From: Actinobacteria bacterium UBA2279
GTDB lineage: Bacteria > Actinomycetota > Coriobacteriia > Anaerosomatales > Anaerosomataceae
DNA length: 42,332 nt
Assembly: GCA_002347365.1 (NCBI GenBank)
Contig: DDWT01000023.1
Coordinates: forward strand, 1-42,332
Direction of reading: 5' to 3'
A program made the position numbers and the translations under genes. The stretch's first letter is position 1; every line of letters starts with the position of its first letter. This document shows positions 14,854 through 23,217 of the stretch, one piece after another. The notes under the pieces were generated by a model that had not been told where the DNA came from, searched no databases, and saw nothing but the letters and a program-made list of their open reading frames with translations.

Positions 14854-15183
14854 CTGCCTGCAAACGTCGACCATAGCGCATCAGCTCTCTTGGGGCTTCC
14901 GCTCGCGTCAGTCATCATAGGCGTGCTTGTCGGTGCCGCTCTGGTGTTCCTTGTGATGAGAGGCGCCAAGCTCGTCACTCCCGACGATCCATTCGGTGGC
15001 ATGGTTCGCTTCCTCGCCATAAACACGTTCGGCATGCTGTTCGCCGTCGCTGTTTTGGGCATCCTCTTCGTGTACCTCCGGTCGGCGTTGCTGCCGTTCG
15101 GTTCTGGTCTGGTGTTCGGTTTCGTCGGGTCAGTTGTCGTCCAGTTCCTACGAGGTTCCGGCGCTGTCCGGACGTCTGACTGA
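14854..15183 (+). CDS. atpI: AtpI-like small membrane protein
   Basis: The gene just before atpB encodes a small protein with hydrophobic segments consistent with four membrane spans, as in ATP synthase protein I, which helps assemble the c-ring or supply Mg2+. The sequence is weakly conserved, so position is the main evidence. The start is uncertain. The frame opens at 14839; CTG at 14854 has GAAGGG seven bases upstream (109 residues), while TTG at 14890 (97 residues) has no ribosome-binding site. A nearby ATG at 14835 is in another frame and ends at 14876. The stop lies just before the atpB ribosome-binding site. Confidence 0.6.
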   Translation: MPANVDHSASALLGLPLASVIIGVLVGAALVFLVMRGAKLVTPDDPFGGMVRFLAINTFGMLFAVAVLGILFVYLRSALLPFGSGLVFGFVGSVVVQFLRGSGAVRTSD

Positions 15184-15200
15184 GGAGGGAGTCAAGCCGA

Positions 15201-15974
15201 GTGGAGCACATCGGTGAAGGTGTAGAGCACCTTCTACATGAACTTTCGGTTCTGTCGATCAATGGACACGAGGTTCCTTCGAGCGGATTCGTTCTTACGA
15301 ACTACGCGTTCTTCTTGATCATTGCGTCGGTCGTGACGCTCATGTTCTTCATCTTGGGCGCGCGCCGCGTGAAGTTCCGTCCCGACAGTCGTTTCGGCAA
15401 TCTCATCGAGATGGCGGTGGAGTTCGTTCGCGACAACCTGATCGCGGACATCATGGGCTCGCAGGGTCTCAAGTACCTGCCGTTCATCGGGACGGTGTTC
15501 TTCTTCGTACTGTTCAACAACCTTATCGGTCTGATTCCCGGCTCCAAGCCGGGTACCGGCACGATGGGAACGACCGTGACGTGGGCGATCGTCGTGTTCG
15601 TCACCTACCATGCGATCGGTATCAAGAAGCATGGTCTGTTCGGCTATCTGAAGCACTACTGGCCGAAAGGCGTTGTCGCCCCGCTCGCCGCGTTCGTTGC
15701 GCTGCTGGAGATCGTCAGCGACTTCATCCGGCCGCTCACGCTCTCAGTGCGACTCTTCGCCAACATGTATGCCGGTCACATCATGCTCGGTATCTTCTCC
15801 ATCTTCACCGTCATCATGTTCGAGGCGACGGGTGCGATGAAGATCGCTGCAGTGCTGCCGCTGGCATTGCAGATCGCGCTCTATGCGCTTGAGCTCTTCG
15901 TCGCTGTGATCCAGGCGTACATCTTCGCCGTGCTCACAGCCGTCTACATCAATGGAGCTCTCGGTTCACATTAG
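15201..15974 (+). CDS. atpB: ATP synthase F0 subunit a
   Basis: The 257-residue, five- to six-pass membrane protein forms the ion half-channels beside the c-ring. The essential arginine is R184 in PLTLSVRLFANMYAGH. GLIPGSKPGTG and the C-terminal IQAYIFAVLTAVYI helix are typical. GTG at 15201 follows GGAGG at 15184-15188. It is the first of the eight core subunits in standard order, and an 85-base gap with a hairpin separates it from atpE. Confidence 0.97.
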   Translation: MEHIGEGVEHLLHELSVLSINGHEVPSSGFVLTNYAFFLIIASVVTLMFFILGARRVKFRPDSRFGNLIEMAVEFVRDNLIADIMGSQGLKYLPFIGTVFFFVLFNNLIGLIPGSKPGTGTMGTTVTWAIVVFVTYHAIGIKKHGLFGYLKHYWPKGVVAPLAAFVALLEIVSDFIRPLTLSVRLFANMYAGHIMLGIFSIFTVIMFEATGAMKIAAVLPLALQIALYALELFVAVIQAYIFAVLTAVYINGALGSH

Positions 15975-15984
15975 TCGGTCACAA

Positions 15985-16007
15985 CGCCGACCGGACCTCG
16001 GTCGGTG
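15985..16007 (+). promoter_or_regulatory. Hairpin between atpB and atpE
   Basis: A 9-base-pair stem (15985-15993 with 15999-16007, one G-U pair) has a GACCT loop. No U-tract follows. It lies about 50 bases before the atpE start and could stabilise or process mRNA so that subunit c, needed in many copies, is made in excess. That role is inference. Confidence 0.45.
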
Positions 16008-16045
16008 TCGGGATAGTAGAAAAGATGCGGTCCGTCCGCAGACTC

Positions 16046-16052
16046 AAGGAGG
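16046..16052 (+). promoter_or_regulatory. Strong ribosome-binding site of atpE
   Basis: AAGGAGG is a near-perfect Shine-Dalgarno sequence, seven bases before the GTG at 16060. It decides the atpE start and fits the high copy number of subunit c. Confidence 0.75.
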
Positions 16053-16059
16053 AAGACAA

Positions 16060-16290
16060 GTGGAGATCACTGGTTCGCTGTCCGTTCTTGGTGCTGGCTT
16101 TGCGTTCGGCGTGGGCGCTATCGGCCCCGCGATCGGTATCGGCATGATCGGTGCCAAGACCATCGAGTCAATGGCCCGTCAGCCTGAGATGGCTGGTCGC
16201 CTTCAGACCACGATGTTCATCGCCCTGGCTCTTGCCGAGGCTATCGCGCTCTTCGGTTTCGTTCTGGCGTTCGTCCTGATGGGGCAGTAG
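16060..16290 (+). CDS. atpE: ATP synthase F0 subunit c
   Basis: The 76-residue two-helix hairpin forms the rotor ring. The ion-carrying carboxylate is E60 (ALAEAIALFG), and the polar loop is RQPE (40-43), which contacts gamma and epsilon. The Na+ signature is missing: the helix-1 position equivalent to Gln32 of Ilyobacter tartaricus is isoleucine (I27), and E60 is followed by Ala rather than Ser. Proton coupling is therefore predicted. GTG at 16060 is fixed by the AAGGAGG site upstream; earlier in-frame codons would run through the leader hairpin. Confidence 0.97.
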   Translation: MEITGSLSVLGAGFAFGVGAIGPAIGIGMIGAKTIESMARQPEMAGRLQTTMFIALALAEAIALFGFVLAFVLMGQ

Positions 16291-16324
16291 GCCACACGAT
16301 ACCGATGTTCGGAGGTAGGTAGGC

Positions 16325-16825
16325 ATGGAAGCATTGATCCCCAAGGTTCCAGAGGTCATCGTCGCGTTGATCTCGTTCCTGGTTCTCCTGGTGGTCCTCG
16401 GCAAGTTCGCGTTCCCGCCGGTCGTCAAGATCTTGGACGAGCGCGCTGAGAAGATCCGCGAATCGCTGGAGAAGGCCGAGGAGACGAAGGTAGAGGCGGA
16501 GCGGCTGCTCGAGGAGTACAAGGTCCAGATGGCCGAGGCCCGCGGTGAAGCCGCGAAAGTCATCGAGCAGGGCCGTGCTGTTGCCGAGAGCATGAAGGTC
16601 GAGATCATCGCCAAGGCGAAGCAGGAGGCCGAGGCCGAGAAGGTCAAGGCACTCGAGGCCATCAAGTCCGAGAAGGCTGCGGCAATGGCCGAACTGCAGA
16701 AGCAGGTCGCCGACCTCTCGGTCGACGTTGCCGGCAAGATCATCGGCTCCTCCCTGAAGAAGGAGGACCACGTGGCGCTCATCGAGCGGTATGTGGCCGA
16801 GGTGGGGAGCTTGAATGAGAACTAG
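16325..16825 (+). CDS. atpF: ATP synthase F0 subunit b
   Basis: The 166-residue protein has one N-terminal membrane helix (about 9-30), then a long Glu/Lys/Ala-rich helical stalk (about 35-150), the peripheral stator linking F0 subunit a to F1 alpha and delta. The length is normal for a single b subunit, and there is no second b-prime gene, so a homodimer is expected. Its 3' end overlaps atpH by 11 bases. Confidence 0.95.
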   Translation: MEALIPKVPEVIVALISFLVLLVVLGKFAFPPVVKILDERAEKIRESLEKAEETKVEAERLLEEYKVQMAEARGEAAKVIEQGRAVAESMKVEIIAKAKQEAEAEKVKALEAIKSEKAAAMAELQKQVADLSVDVAGKIIGSSLKKEDHVALIERYVAEVGSLNEN

Positions 16826-17372
16826 CGAGACGGTGGAGACCCTGGCTCGGGTCCTCTTCGACCTCGCGTCGCTCGCCGGCGCCGTTGAGGCCGTCGACGA
16901 GGACCTGACAAGTGTCGTGAAGGCAGTGCGCGGTCACATGGACCTGCGTCATACGCTCACGGACACCGGTATCCCTGCAGAGAAGAAGCGCGACATCTTG
17001 CGCGACATCTTCGGTGGGACCGTGTCACCCGAAACGCTGTCCATCGTGACATTGATGGTGGAGCGTGGCATGACTGACGAACTCGGCGAGCTGAAGCGTG
17101 TGTTCGCCGGGATAGCAGAGCGTGAGAGCGGAGTGGTCGTGGTCGAAGTGACCACCGCTATCCCGCTTGATGACGCGCTGCGCACCAAGCTTGTCGAGAA
17201 GATCACCGCTTCACTCGGCCGGCCTATCTCGCTTCGCGAGCGCGTCGACGAGTCGATCATCGGTGGAATCCGCATCAACGTGGCCGGCAAGGTGCTCGAC
17301 GGCAGTGTCTCGACACAGCTGCGCAGTATCCGCACGGCCCTAACGACTGCACGTCAGGGAGGTGAGGCGTAA
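16815..17372 (+). CDS. atpH: ATP synthase F1 subunit delta
   Basis: The 185-residue protein matches delta/OSCP, which sits atop F1 and joins it to the b stalk. The N-terminal helical domain includes the LARVLFDLA segment. The C-terminal half has the typical RVDESIIGGIRINVAGKVLDGSV (from about residue 142). The start lies inside the end of atpF, so translation is probably coupled. It ends one base before the atpA GTG. Confidence 0.95.
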   Translation: MRTSETVETLARVLFDLASLAGAVEAVDEDLTSVVKAVRGHMDLRHTLTDTGIPAEKKRDILRDIFGGTVSPETLSIVTLMVERGMTDELGELKRVFAGIAERESGVVVVEVTTAIPLDDALRTKLVEKITASLGRPISLRERVDESIIGGIRINVAGKVLDGSVSTQLRSIRTALTTARQGGEA

Positions 17373-18935
17373 GTGGCTGAGATCACCGCCAGCTCTATCA
17401 GTGATGTCCTTCGCTCGCAGCTGGAGTCCTTCAAGACCTCCGTGGACGTGCGTGAGGTCGGTAGCGTCGTCGAGGTTGGCGACGGTATCGCTCGCGTGGA
17501 CGGTCTGCGTGGCGCGATGGCAGGCGAACTCCTTGAGTTCGTCGGTTCCAGCGGCGAGAGCGTATACGGCATGGCACTGAACCTCGACGAGAACGAGATC
17601 GGCGCCGTGCTTATGGCCGAGACCTCGCTCATCGGCGAGAACGACATCGTTCGCACCACCGGCCGCACCGTCGAGGTGCCGTCCGGCAAGGGCTTCCTCG
17701 GCCGTATCGTCAACCCGCTCGGCGAGCCGATCGACGGCAAGGGTCCGATACAGGCCGAGGGCACTCGCCCCGTCGAGTTCAAGGCACCTGGCGTCATCGA
17801 GCGTCAGGGTGTGCATGAGCCGATGCAGACCGGCATCATGGCCATCGACTCGATGATCCCGATCGGTCGCGGCCAGCGTGAGCTCATCATCGGTGACCGC
17901 CAGACGGGAAAGACCGCTGTCGCGGTGGATACGATCATCAACCAGCGGGGCAAAGACGTCGTCTGCATCTACGTCGCGATCGGCCAGAAGGCCTCCACCG
18001 TCGCCGGTGTCGTCGAGACCCTGCAGCAGAATGGCGCGATGGACTACACCATCGTCGTCGCTGCCAATGCATCGGATCCGGCACCGCTCCAGTACCTCGC
18101 CCCGTTCTCAGGCGTGGCGATGGGCGAGTTCTTCATGTACAACGGCGACGACGGCAAGCCGGCGTCCAAAGACAACCCGGGTCGTGCGGTACTGGTCGTC
18201 TACGATGACCTCTCCAAGCAGGCTGTCGCGTATCGGCAGATGTCGCTGACGCTGCGTCGTCCTCCCGGACGCGAGGCGTACCCCGGTGACGTCTTCTACC
18301 TGCACAGTCGTTTGCTGGAGCGCGCCGTCAAGATGAACGACGAGGCGGGTGCGGGCTCACTGACCGCTCTGCCGATCATCGAGACCCAGGCCGGTGACGT
18401 GTCGGCGTATATCCCGACCAACGTCATCTCCATCACCGACGGGCAGATCTTCTTGCAAAGCGACCTGTTCTTCCAGGGCATCCGCCCGGCCATCAACGTG
18501 GGTATCTCCGTGTCGCGAGTCGGCGGCAATGCGCAGATCAAGGCCATGAAGCAGGTCGCAGGTTCGATGCGCCTCGATCTCGCGCAGTATCGCGAGATGG
18601 CGGCGTTCGCTCAGTTCGGTTCTGACCTGGACAAGGCGACGCAGCAGACGCTCAGCCGTGGCGCTCGACTCGTCGAGCTGCTCAAGCAGGGTCGGTACGT
18701 ACCGTTCCCGGTTGAAGAGCAGGTCATCGCTATCTACGCCGGTACCCGAGGCTTCCTCGACGATCTGTCCGAGGCAAGCGTGGTGCGGTTCCGGGACGGT
18801 CTGTTGGAGTTCACCCGCAGCGCCTATCCCGAGATCGGCAAGGCGATAGTGGCCGACGGCAAGATCACCGACGAGACAGATGAGGCCCTCAAGAAGGCCG
18901 TCGAGGAGTTCGCATCCTCGTTCGTGGAGGGCTAG
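17373..18935 (+). CDS. atpA: ATP synthase F1 subunit alpha
   Basis: The 520-residue non-catalytic nucleotide-binding subunit has Walker A GDRQTGKT (174-181), the DDLSKQAVAYRQMSLTLRRPPGRE block and the SRVGGNAQIKAMK signature around the arginine finger. GTG at 17373 directly follows the atpH stop, with GGGAGGTGAGG upstream. The length and domain order are standard for the family, and nothing is truncated. Confidence 0.98.
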   Translation: MAEITASSISDVLRSQLESFKTSVDVREVGSVVEVGDGIARVDGLRGAMAGELLEFVGSSGESVYGMALNLDENEIGAVLMAETSLIGENDIVRTTGRTVEVPSGKGFLGRIVNPLGEPIDGKGPIQAEGTRPVEFKAPGVIERQGVHEPMQTGIMAIDSMIPIGRGQRELIIGDRQTGKTAVAVDTIINQRGKDVVCIYVAIGQKASTVAGVVETLQQNGAMDYTIVVAANASDPAPLQYLAPFSGVAMGEFFMYNGDDGKPASKDNPGRAVLVVYDDLSKQAVAYRQMSLTLRRPPGREAYPGDVFYLHSRLLERAVKMNDEAGAGSLTALPIIETQAGDVSAYIPTNVISITDGQIFLQSDLFFQGIRPAINVGISVSRVGGNAQIKAMKQVAGSMRLDLAQYREMAAFAQFGSDLDKATQQTLSRGARLVELLKQGRYVPFPVEEQVIAIYAGTRGFLDDLSEASVVRFRDGLLEFTRSAYPEIGKAIVADGKITDETDEALKKAVEEFASSFVEG

Positions 18936-18939
18936 ACGC

Positions 18940-19827
18940 ATGGCGAACCTGCGCGACATCAAGAAGCGGATCACCTCGGTGCAGAGCACCAAGCAGATCA
19001 CGCGGACCATGGAGATGGTCGCGACCGCCAAGATCAAGAAGGCGCAGGAGAAGATCGAAGCGGCACGTCCGTATGCGCTTGCCATGGTCGAGGTGCTCGG
19101 CAATGTGGCTCGCTTCGTCCAGGGTGCCTCGCATCCGTTGCTCGAGGAGCATGAGAACCGCGAGCACGTGGTCGTTGTGTCGATAACCTCGGATCGCGGT
19201 CTATGCGGCGCGTTCAACAGCAACATCCTGCGTCTGACCGAGCAGATCATCTCGCGTGAACGGGGAAACGACGCTGAGACATCGGTGATCGCTGTCGGCA
19301 AGAAGGCCGTCAGCTACCTGCGCTATCGCGGTCTGGAACCGAAGGTCGCCTATCGCGACATCTCGGACAAGCCTACCTTCGGCGATGCGCGGTCGATTGC
19401 GGCCCATATCATCCCGGCGTACGAGTCGGGCGAGATCGACGCTGCCTATATCGTGTTCAACAGATTCAAGAACGTGGCCGAGCAGAAGGCGGAGATCTAC
19501 CAGCTCCTTCCCATCGAGCGTCGTGTCATGGAGACGACCGATGAGGAGATGGATCACCTCATGCCGGAGTACGTGTTCGAACCCGATGCGGGTACCGTGC
19601 TCCAGCGACTGCTCCCGACATACGTCGAGACGCTGATCTACCGTGCGCTCATGGAGTCCGCGGCGTCGGAACACGGCGCACGTCGGACGGCCATGAAGTC
19701 GGCAACCGACAATGCTACCGAGATGGTCAACACACTCACTCGGAGTTACAACCGTGCGCGCCAGGCCGCGATCACCAACGAGATCGCTGAGATCGTGGGC
19801 GGCGCCGCTGCGCTGGAGGATTCATAG
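18940..19827 (+). CDS. atpG: ATP synthase F1 subunit gamma
   Basis: The 295-residue central-stalk subunit has the N-terminal helix LRDIKKRITSVQSTKQITR, the SDRGLCGAFNSN motif, and a C-terminal helix ending SYNRARQAAITNEIAEIVGG. Together the two helices form the rotating coiled coil inside the alpha-beta ring. ATG at 18940 follows the atpA stop by four bases, with GGAGG upstream. Confidence 0.97.
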   Translation: MANLRDIKKRITSVQSTKQITRTMEMVATAKIKKAQEKIEAARPYALAMVEVLGNVARFVQGASHPLLEEHENREHVVVVSITSDRGLCGAFNSNILRLTEQIISRERGNDAETSVIAVGKKAVSYLRYRGLEPKVAYRDISDKPTFGDARSIAAHIIPAYESGEIDAAYIVFNRFKNVAEQKAEIYQLLPIERRVMETTDEEMDHLMPEYVFEPDAGTVLQRLLPTYVETLIYRALMESAASEHGARRTAMKSATDNATEMVNTLTRSYNRARQAAITNEIAEIVGGAAALEDS

Positions 19828-19828
19828 A

Positions 19829-21265
19829 ATGGCAGACAACAACGTAAAGGAAGCGCCTATGAACGCCGGACGGATCGTTCGCGTCATCGGCCCGGTCATC
19901 GACGTGGAGTTCGCACCGGAGTCGATCCCTGCGATCTATAACGCGCTCACTGTCGATGCCGAGAGCCCCGCCGGCCGGGTCCAGCTCGTTGCCGAGGTGC
20001 AGCAGCATCTCGTCGGCAACCAGGTGCGCGCGGTCGCGATGTCGACCACCGATGGCATCCAGCGTGGCATGGAGGCTGTCGACACCGGCAAGCCCATGAT
20101 GATGCCGGTCGGGCCCTCGACGCTGGGTCGTATCTGGAACGTCGTCGGCGAGCCCGTCGACGGACTTCCGATGCCCGAGGTCGAGGCATACTACCCGATC
20201 CATCGTGAAGCTCCTGAATTCGACCAACTCGAGCCGAAGACCGAGATCTTCGAGACCGGGATCAAGGTCGTCGATCTACTCGAGCCGTATATCAAGGGCG
20301 GCAAGACGGGTCTGTTCGGCGGTGCCGGCGTTGGCAAGACCGTTATCATCATGGAGCTCATCAACAACCTCGCCCAGGCACACGGTGGCACCTCGGTGTT
20401 CACCGGCGTCGGCGAGCGTACCCGTGAGGGCACCGACCTCTTCAATGAGATGTCCGAGTCGGGCGTCATCAAGAAGACGGCGCTCATCTACGGTCAGATG
20501 AACGAGCCTCCCGGAGCCCGTCTCCGCGTCGGCCTCGCCGGCCTCACCTGCGCGGAGTACTTCCGCGACCAGGGGCAGGACGTGCTGCTGTTCATCGACA
20601 ACATCTTCCGCTTCACCCAGGCAGGCTCCGAGGTCTCCGCACTTCTCGGTCGTATGCCTTCCGCCGTTGGCTATCAGCCCACGCTGGCCACCGAGATGGG
20701 CGAGCTGCAGGAGCGCATCACTTCCACCAAGACGGGCTCCATCACGTCGGTGCAGGCGATCTACGTTCCCGCAGACGACCTGACCGACCCGGCGCCGGCA
20801 ACCGCCTTCACGCACCTCGACGCCACCACCGTTCTTTCGCGTGGTATCGCCGAGAAGGGCATCTACCCGGCTGTCGATCCGCTTGCATCGTCGTCGCGAG
20901 CGCTCGATCCGTCGGTCGTCGGCGAGGAGCACTACCGCGTGGCACGTGCTGTTCAAGGTGTGCTGCAGCGCTACAAGGACCTGCAGGACATCATCGCCAT
21001 CCTCGGCATGGACGAGCTTTCCGAGGACGACAAGCTCGCCGTGTCGCGTGCCCGCAAGATCGAGCAGTTCCTGTCTCAGCCGTTCTTCGTGGCCGAGCAG
21101 TTCACGGGCATGACGGGCAAGTACGTCAAGCTTGAGGACACGATCCGCGGGTTCGCCGAGATCGTCGAAGGCAAGCACGATGATGTACCCGAGCAGGCGT
21201 TCCGCTACGTCGGCACCATCGAGGAGGTCCTTGAGAAGGCCGCCCAGATGGCAGCGACGGCGTAG
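19829..21265 (+). CDS. atpD: ATP synthase F1 subunit beta
   Basis: The 478-residue catalytic subunit has Walker A GGAGVGKT (164-171), the GERTREG and ALLGRMPSAVGYQPTL signatures, and the epsilon/gamma-contact motif DELSEDD (395-401), a variant of the classic DELSEED. Two starts are possible: ATG at 19829 (GGAGGA upstream, 478 residues) and ATG at 19859 (AAGGAAG six bases upstream, 468 residues, beginning MNAGRIVRVIGPV). The second places the conserved beta start right at the N-terminus; the sequence does not decide. Confidence 0.98.
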   Translation: MADNNVKEAPMNAGRIVRVIGPVIDVEFAPESIPAIYNALTVDAESPAGRVQLVAEVQQHLVGNQVRAVAMSTTDGIQRGMEAVDTGKPMMMPVGPSTLGRIWNVVGEPVDGLPMPEVEAYYPIHREAPEFDQLEPKTEIFETGIKVVDLLEPYIKGGKTGLFGGAGVGKTVIIMELINNLAQAHGGTSVFTGVGERTREGTDLFNEMSESGVIKKTALIYGQMNEPPGARLRVGLAGLTCAEYFRDQGQDVLLFIDNIFRFTQAGSEVSALLGRMPSAVGYQPTLATEMGELQERITSTKTGSITSVQAIYVPADDLTDPAPATAFTHLDATTVLSRGIAEKGIYPAVDPLASSSRALDPSVVGEEHYRVARAVQGVLQRYKDLQDIIAILGMDELSEDDKLAVSRARKIEQFLSQPFFVAEQFTGMTGKYVKLEDTIRGFAEIVEGKHDDVPEQAFRYVGTIEEVLEKAAQMAATA

Positions 21266-21283
21266 GAAAGGAAGCGGTTTTCT

Positions 21284-21709
21284 ATGGCACGCACCCTGTT
21301 GTGCGAGATAGTGACGCCCGAGAAGGTCCTCTACACCAACGAGGTGGAGATGGTCGTAGCGCCTACGCTCGAAGGTGAGATAGGGATTCTCCCGCTGCAC
21401 GTACCGCTTGTGACCGTACTCAAGCCCGGCGAGCTTCGTGTCCGGTACAACGACAACAGAGACGTCGATTGGTTCGCGATATCCGGTGGCTACCTGCAGG
21501 TGCATGAGGACAAAGTCATCGTGCTGGCGGACAACGCCGTTCAGTCGTCGCAGATCGATGTCGACCGCGCCCGCGAGGGCATGACCAGGCTCGAGGAACG
21601 TATGAGCCAGCTGAAGAACGATGCTGCCGGGGAAGGCATCCTTGAGGATTGCGAGCGCGACCTCAAGTGGTGCAAGGCGCAGCTGGAGGTCGCCGCGAAG
21701 CAGCGGTAG
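21284..21709 (+). CDS. atpC: ATP synthase F1 subunit epsilon
   Basis: The 141-residue protein has the N-terminal beta-sandwich (EIVTPEKVLYTNEVEMVVAP, EGEIGILPLHVPLV, SGGYLQV) and a C-terminal helical region, which in many bacteria inhibits ATP hydrolysis. The tail has two cysteines (EDCERDLKWCKAQ), not typical for epsilon; whether they pair is unknown. This is the last gene of the atp operon, followed by a long palindrome. Confidence 0.95.
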   Translation: MARTLLCEIVTPEKVLYTNEVEMVVAPTLEGEIGILPLHVPLVTVLKPGELRVRYNDNRDVDWFAISGGYLQVHEDKVIVLADNAVQSSQIDVDRAREGMTRLEERMSQLKNDAAGEGILEDCERDLKWCKAQLEVAAKQR

Positions 21710-21733
21710 ATCTCGTTGGGGACAGTGAGTCAC

Positions 21734-21767
21734 CGGGGTGGTCTGCCGCTAGCGGCAGACCACCCCG
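21734..21767. terminator. 34-base perfect palindrome after atpC
   Basis: The sequence is a perfect palindrome of 17 bases per arm, centred on CTAG between 21750 and 21751, giving about a 15-base-pair GC-rich stem with a 4-base loop. It lies 25 bases after atpC. No U-tract follows on either strand, so it may end transcription with Rho, protect the 3' end of the atp mRNA, or bind a dimeric protein. Confidence 0.55.
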
Positions 21768-21837
21768 ACGCATTGTGACGTCCCAGCATCGAATCGCCAC
21801 CATCGTTCGTTGTGACGGCGATAATGCGATGACACGG

Positions 21838-21866
21838 TTGCCCCTTGTCGGTCGCTGGGCTACCGT
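21838..21866 (+). promoter_or_regulatory. Candidate promoter of murA-fabZ
   Basis: TTGCCC at 21838-21843 and TACCGT at 21861-21866 are 17 bases apart, with a start near 21873 and ATG at 21900. The -10 is a moderate match. It lies in the 190-base gap after the palindrome, whose remaining part holds nothing else I recognise. Confidence 0.4.
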
Positions 21867-21899
21867 GGGCGCTGGTATGTGGTCTGAGGATGGGGATCG

Positions 21900-23174
21900 A
21901 TGACAGGTTGCAGCGAAATAGTCGTGCGTGGCGGCAAGAAGCTTGCGGGTGAGGTCCGGGTCGAGGGTGCGAAGAACTCGGCACTCAAGCTGATGGCCGC
22001 CTCCCTTCTCGCGCCCGGCGTCTCTCGAATCACCAATGTGCCGGACATCTCCGATATCGGGGTGATGGCAGACGTGCTGGGCGGGCTTGGAGCCCGAGTG
22101 GCGCGAAGCGACCACTCGCTCACGGTCGATGCTACCGAACTCACCAGCCATGAGGCCCCTTATGAGATGGTCGCCCGCATGCGCGCATCGATCGCGGTGC
22201 TGGGCCCCCTCGTCGCCCGCATGGGGCAGGCCAACGTGGCCATGCCCGGCGGATGCAACATAGGATCGCGCAAGATCGATATGCACATCCGGGGACTTGA
22301 GGAGCTTGGCGTCGAAGTCACCTTCGGACATGGGTTCATTCATGCGCGTGCGCCCAAAGACGGACTGCACGGGGCACATGTGTTCCTGGACTTCCCGAGT
22401 GTCGGCGCCACAGAGAACCTTCTGATGGCGGCGGTGCGCGCCAAAGGCACGACGGTGATAGAGAACGCCGCCCGTGAACCCGAGATCGTGGATCTGGCCC
22501 TGTTCCTGAAGGGCATGGGGGCAGAGATCGAGGGAATGGGAACGCAGACGATGATCGTCAACGGTGTTGACGAGCTCCATCCCGTGGAGCACGCAGTGGT
22601 GGGCGATCGCATCGAAGCGGGCACGTTCCTGGTCGCCGGAGCACTCTCCGGCGGACCGGTGTCTGTCACGGGGTTCGACCCCGAGCATCTTGCGCTTGTG
22701 TTGGCCAAGCTCCGGGCAGCAGGCTGTCGTCTTGAGGTTGGCGCTGACGGCGTGGTCATCGAGCGTACCTCCAAGACCTGCGCGGTCGACGTGCAGACGC
22801 TGCCGTATCCGGGATTCCCGACGGATCTGCAGGCGCAGTTCATGGCGCTCATGGCCGTGTCGGACGGGGAGTGCGTCATCACTGAGAACGTGTTCGAGAA
22901 CCGGTTCATGTTTGCTGACGAGCTGATTCGGATGGGTGGTGACGTTCGTATCGAAGCTCACCACGCCCGCGTGAAAGGCGTTTCCCACCTTTCCGGAGCG
23001 CCGGTGAAGAGTCCGGATCTTCGTGGCGGTGCGGCGTTGGTGCTCGCAGGTCTTGTGGCCGAGGGCGTCACGAGGGTTGGCGATGTCTATCATATCGACC
23101 GGGGCTATGAGCGATTCGTGGAAAAACTCGTGGCGCTTGGCGCGGATATCCGCCTGGAGAACCAAACTGACTGA
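21900..23174 (+). CDS. murA: UDP-N-acetylglucosamine 1-carboxyvinyltransferase MurA
   Basis: The 424-residue enzyme adds enolpyruvate from PEP to UDP-GlcNAc, the first committed step of peptidoglycan synthesis in the cytosol. The substrate lysine K25 and N26 are in EGAKNSALK. The catalytic cysteine C119 in MPGGCNIGSRKID is present, so fosfomycin sensitivity is expected, unlike Asp variants. It follows the atp operon, as in several Gram-positives, and precedes fabZ by 43 bases. Confidence 0.97.
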   Translation: MTGCSEIVVRGGKKLAGEVRVEGAKNSALKLMAASLLAPGVSRITNVPDISDIGVMADVLGGLGARVARSDHSLTVDATELTSHEAPYEMVARMRASIAVLGPLVARMGQANVAMPGGCNIGSRKIDMHIRGLEELGVEVTFGHGFIHARAPKDGLHGAHVFLDFPSVGATENLLMAAVRAKGTTVIENAAREPEIVDLALFLKGMGAEIEGMGTQTMIVNGVDELHPVEHAVVGDRIEAGTFLVAGALSGGPVSVTGFDPEHLALVLAKLRAAGCRLEVGADGVVIERTSKTCAVDVQTLPYPGFPTDLQAQFMALMAVSDGECVITENVFENRFMFADELIRMGGDVRIEAHHARVKGVSHLSGAPVKSPDLRGGAALVLAGLVAEGVTRVGDVYHIDRGYERFVEKLVALGADIRLENQTD

Positions 23175-23217
23175 TCTTGTCGGCGGATAACGCCGTGGAA
23201 CCGAGAAAGGACATTGC

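Noticed and set aside
13512..14876. Open frame of 454 codons on the + strand overlapping the WecA/TagO gene
   Set aside because: The WecA/TagO frame has clear catalytic motifs; this frame has Arg-rich low-information composition typical of an out-of-frame reading.
14835..14876. Short ATG frame before the atpI-like gene, possibly its true start after a frameshift
   Set aside because: It is out of frame and only 13 codons long. A sequence error could join it to atpI, but nothing else supports that, so only the start uncertainty is reported.
20276..21733. Long open frame of 485 codons on the minus strand over atpD and atpC
   Set aside because: Same reason: antisense to highly conserved genes, Arg/His/Leu-rich, no family resemblance.
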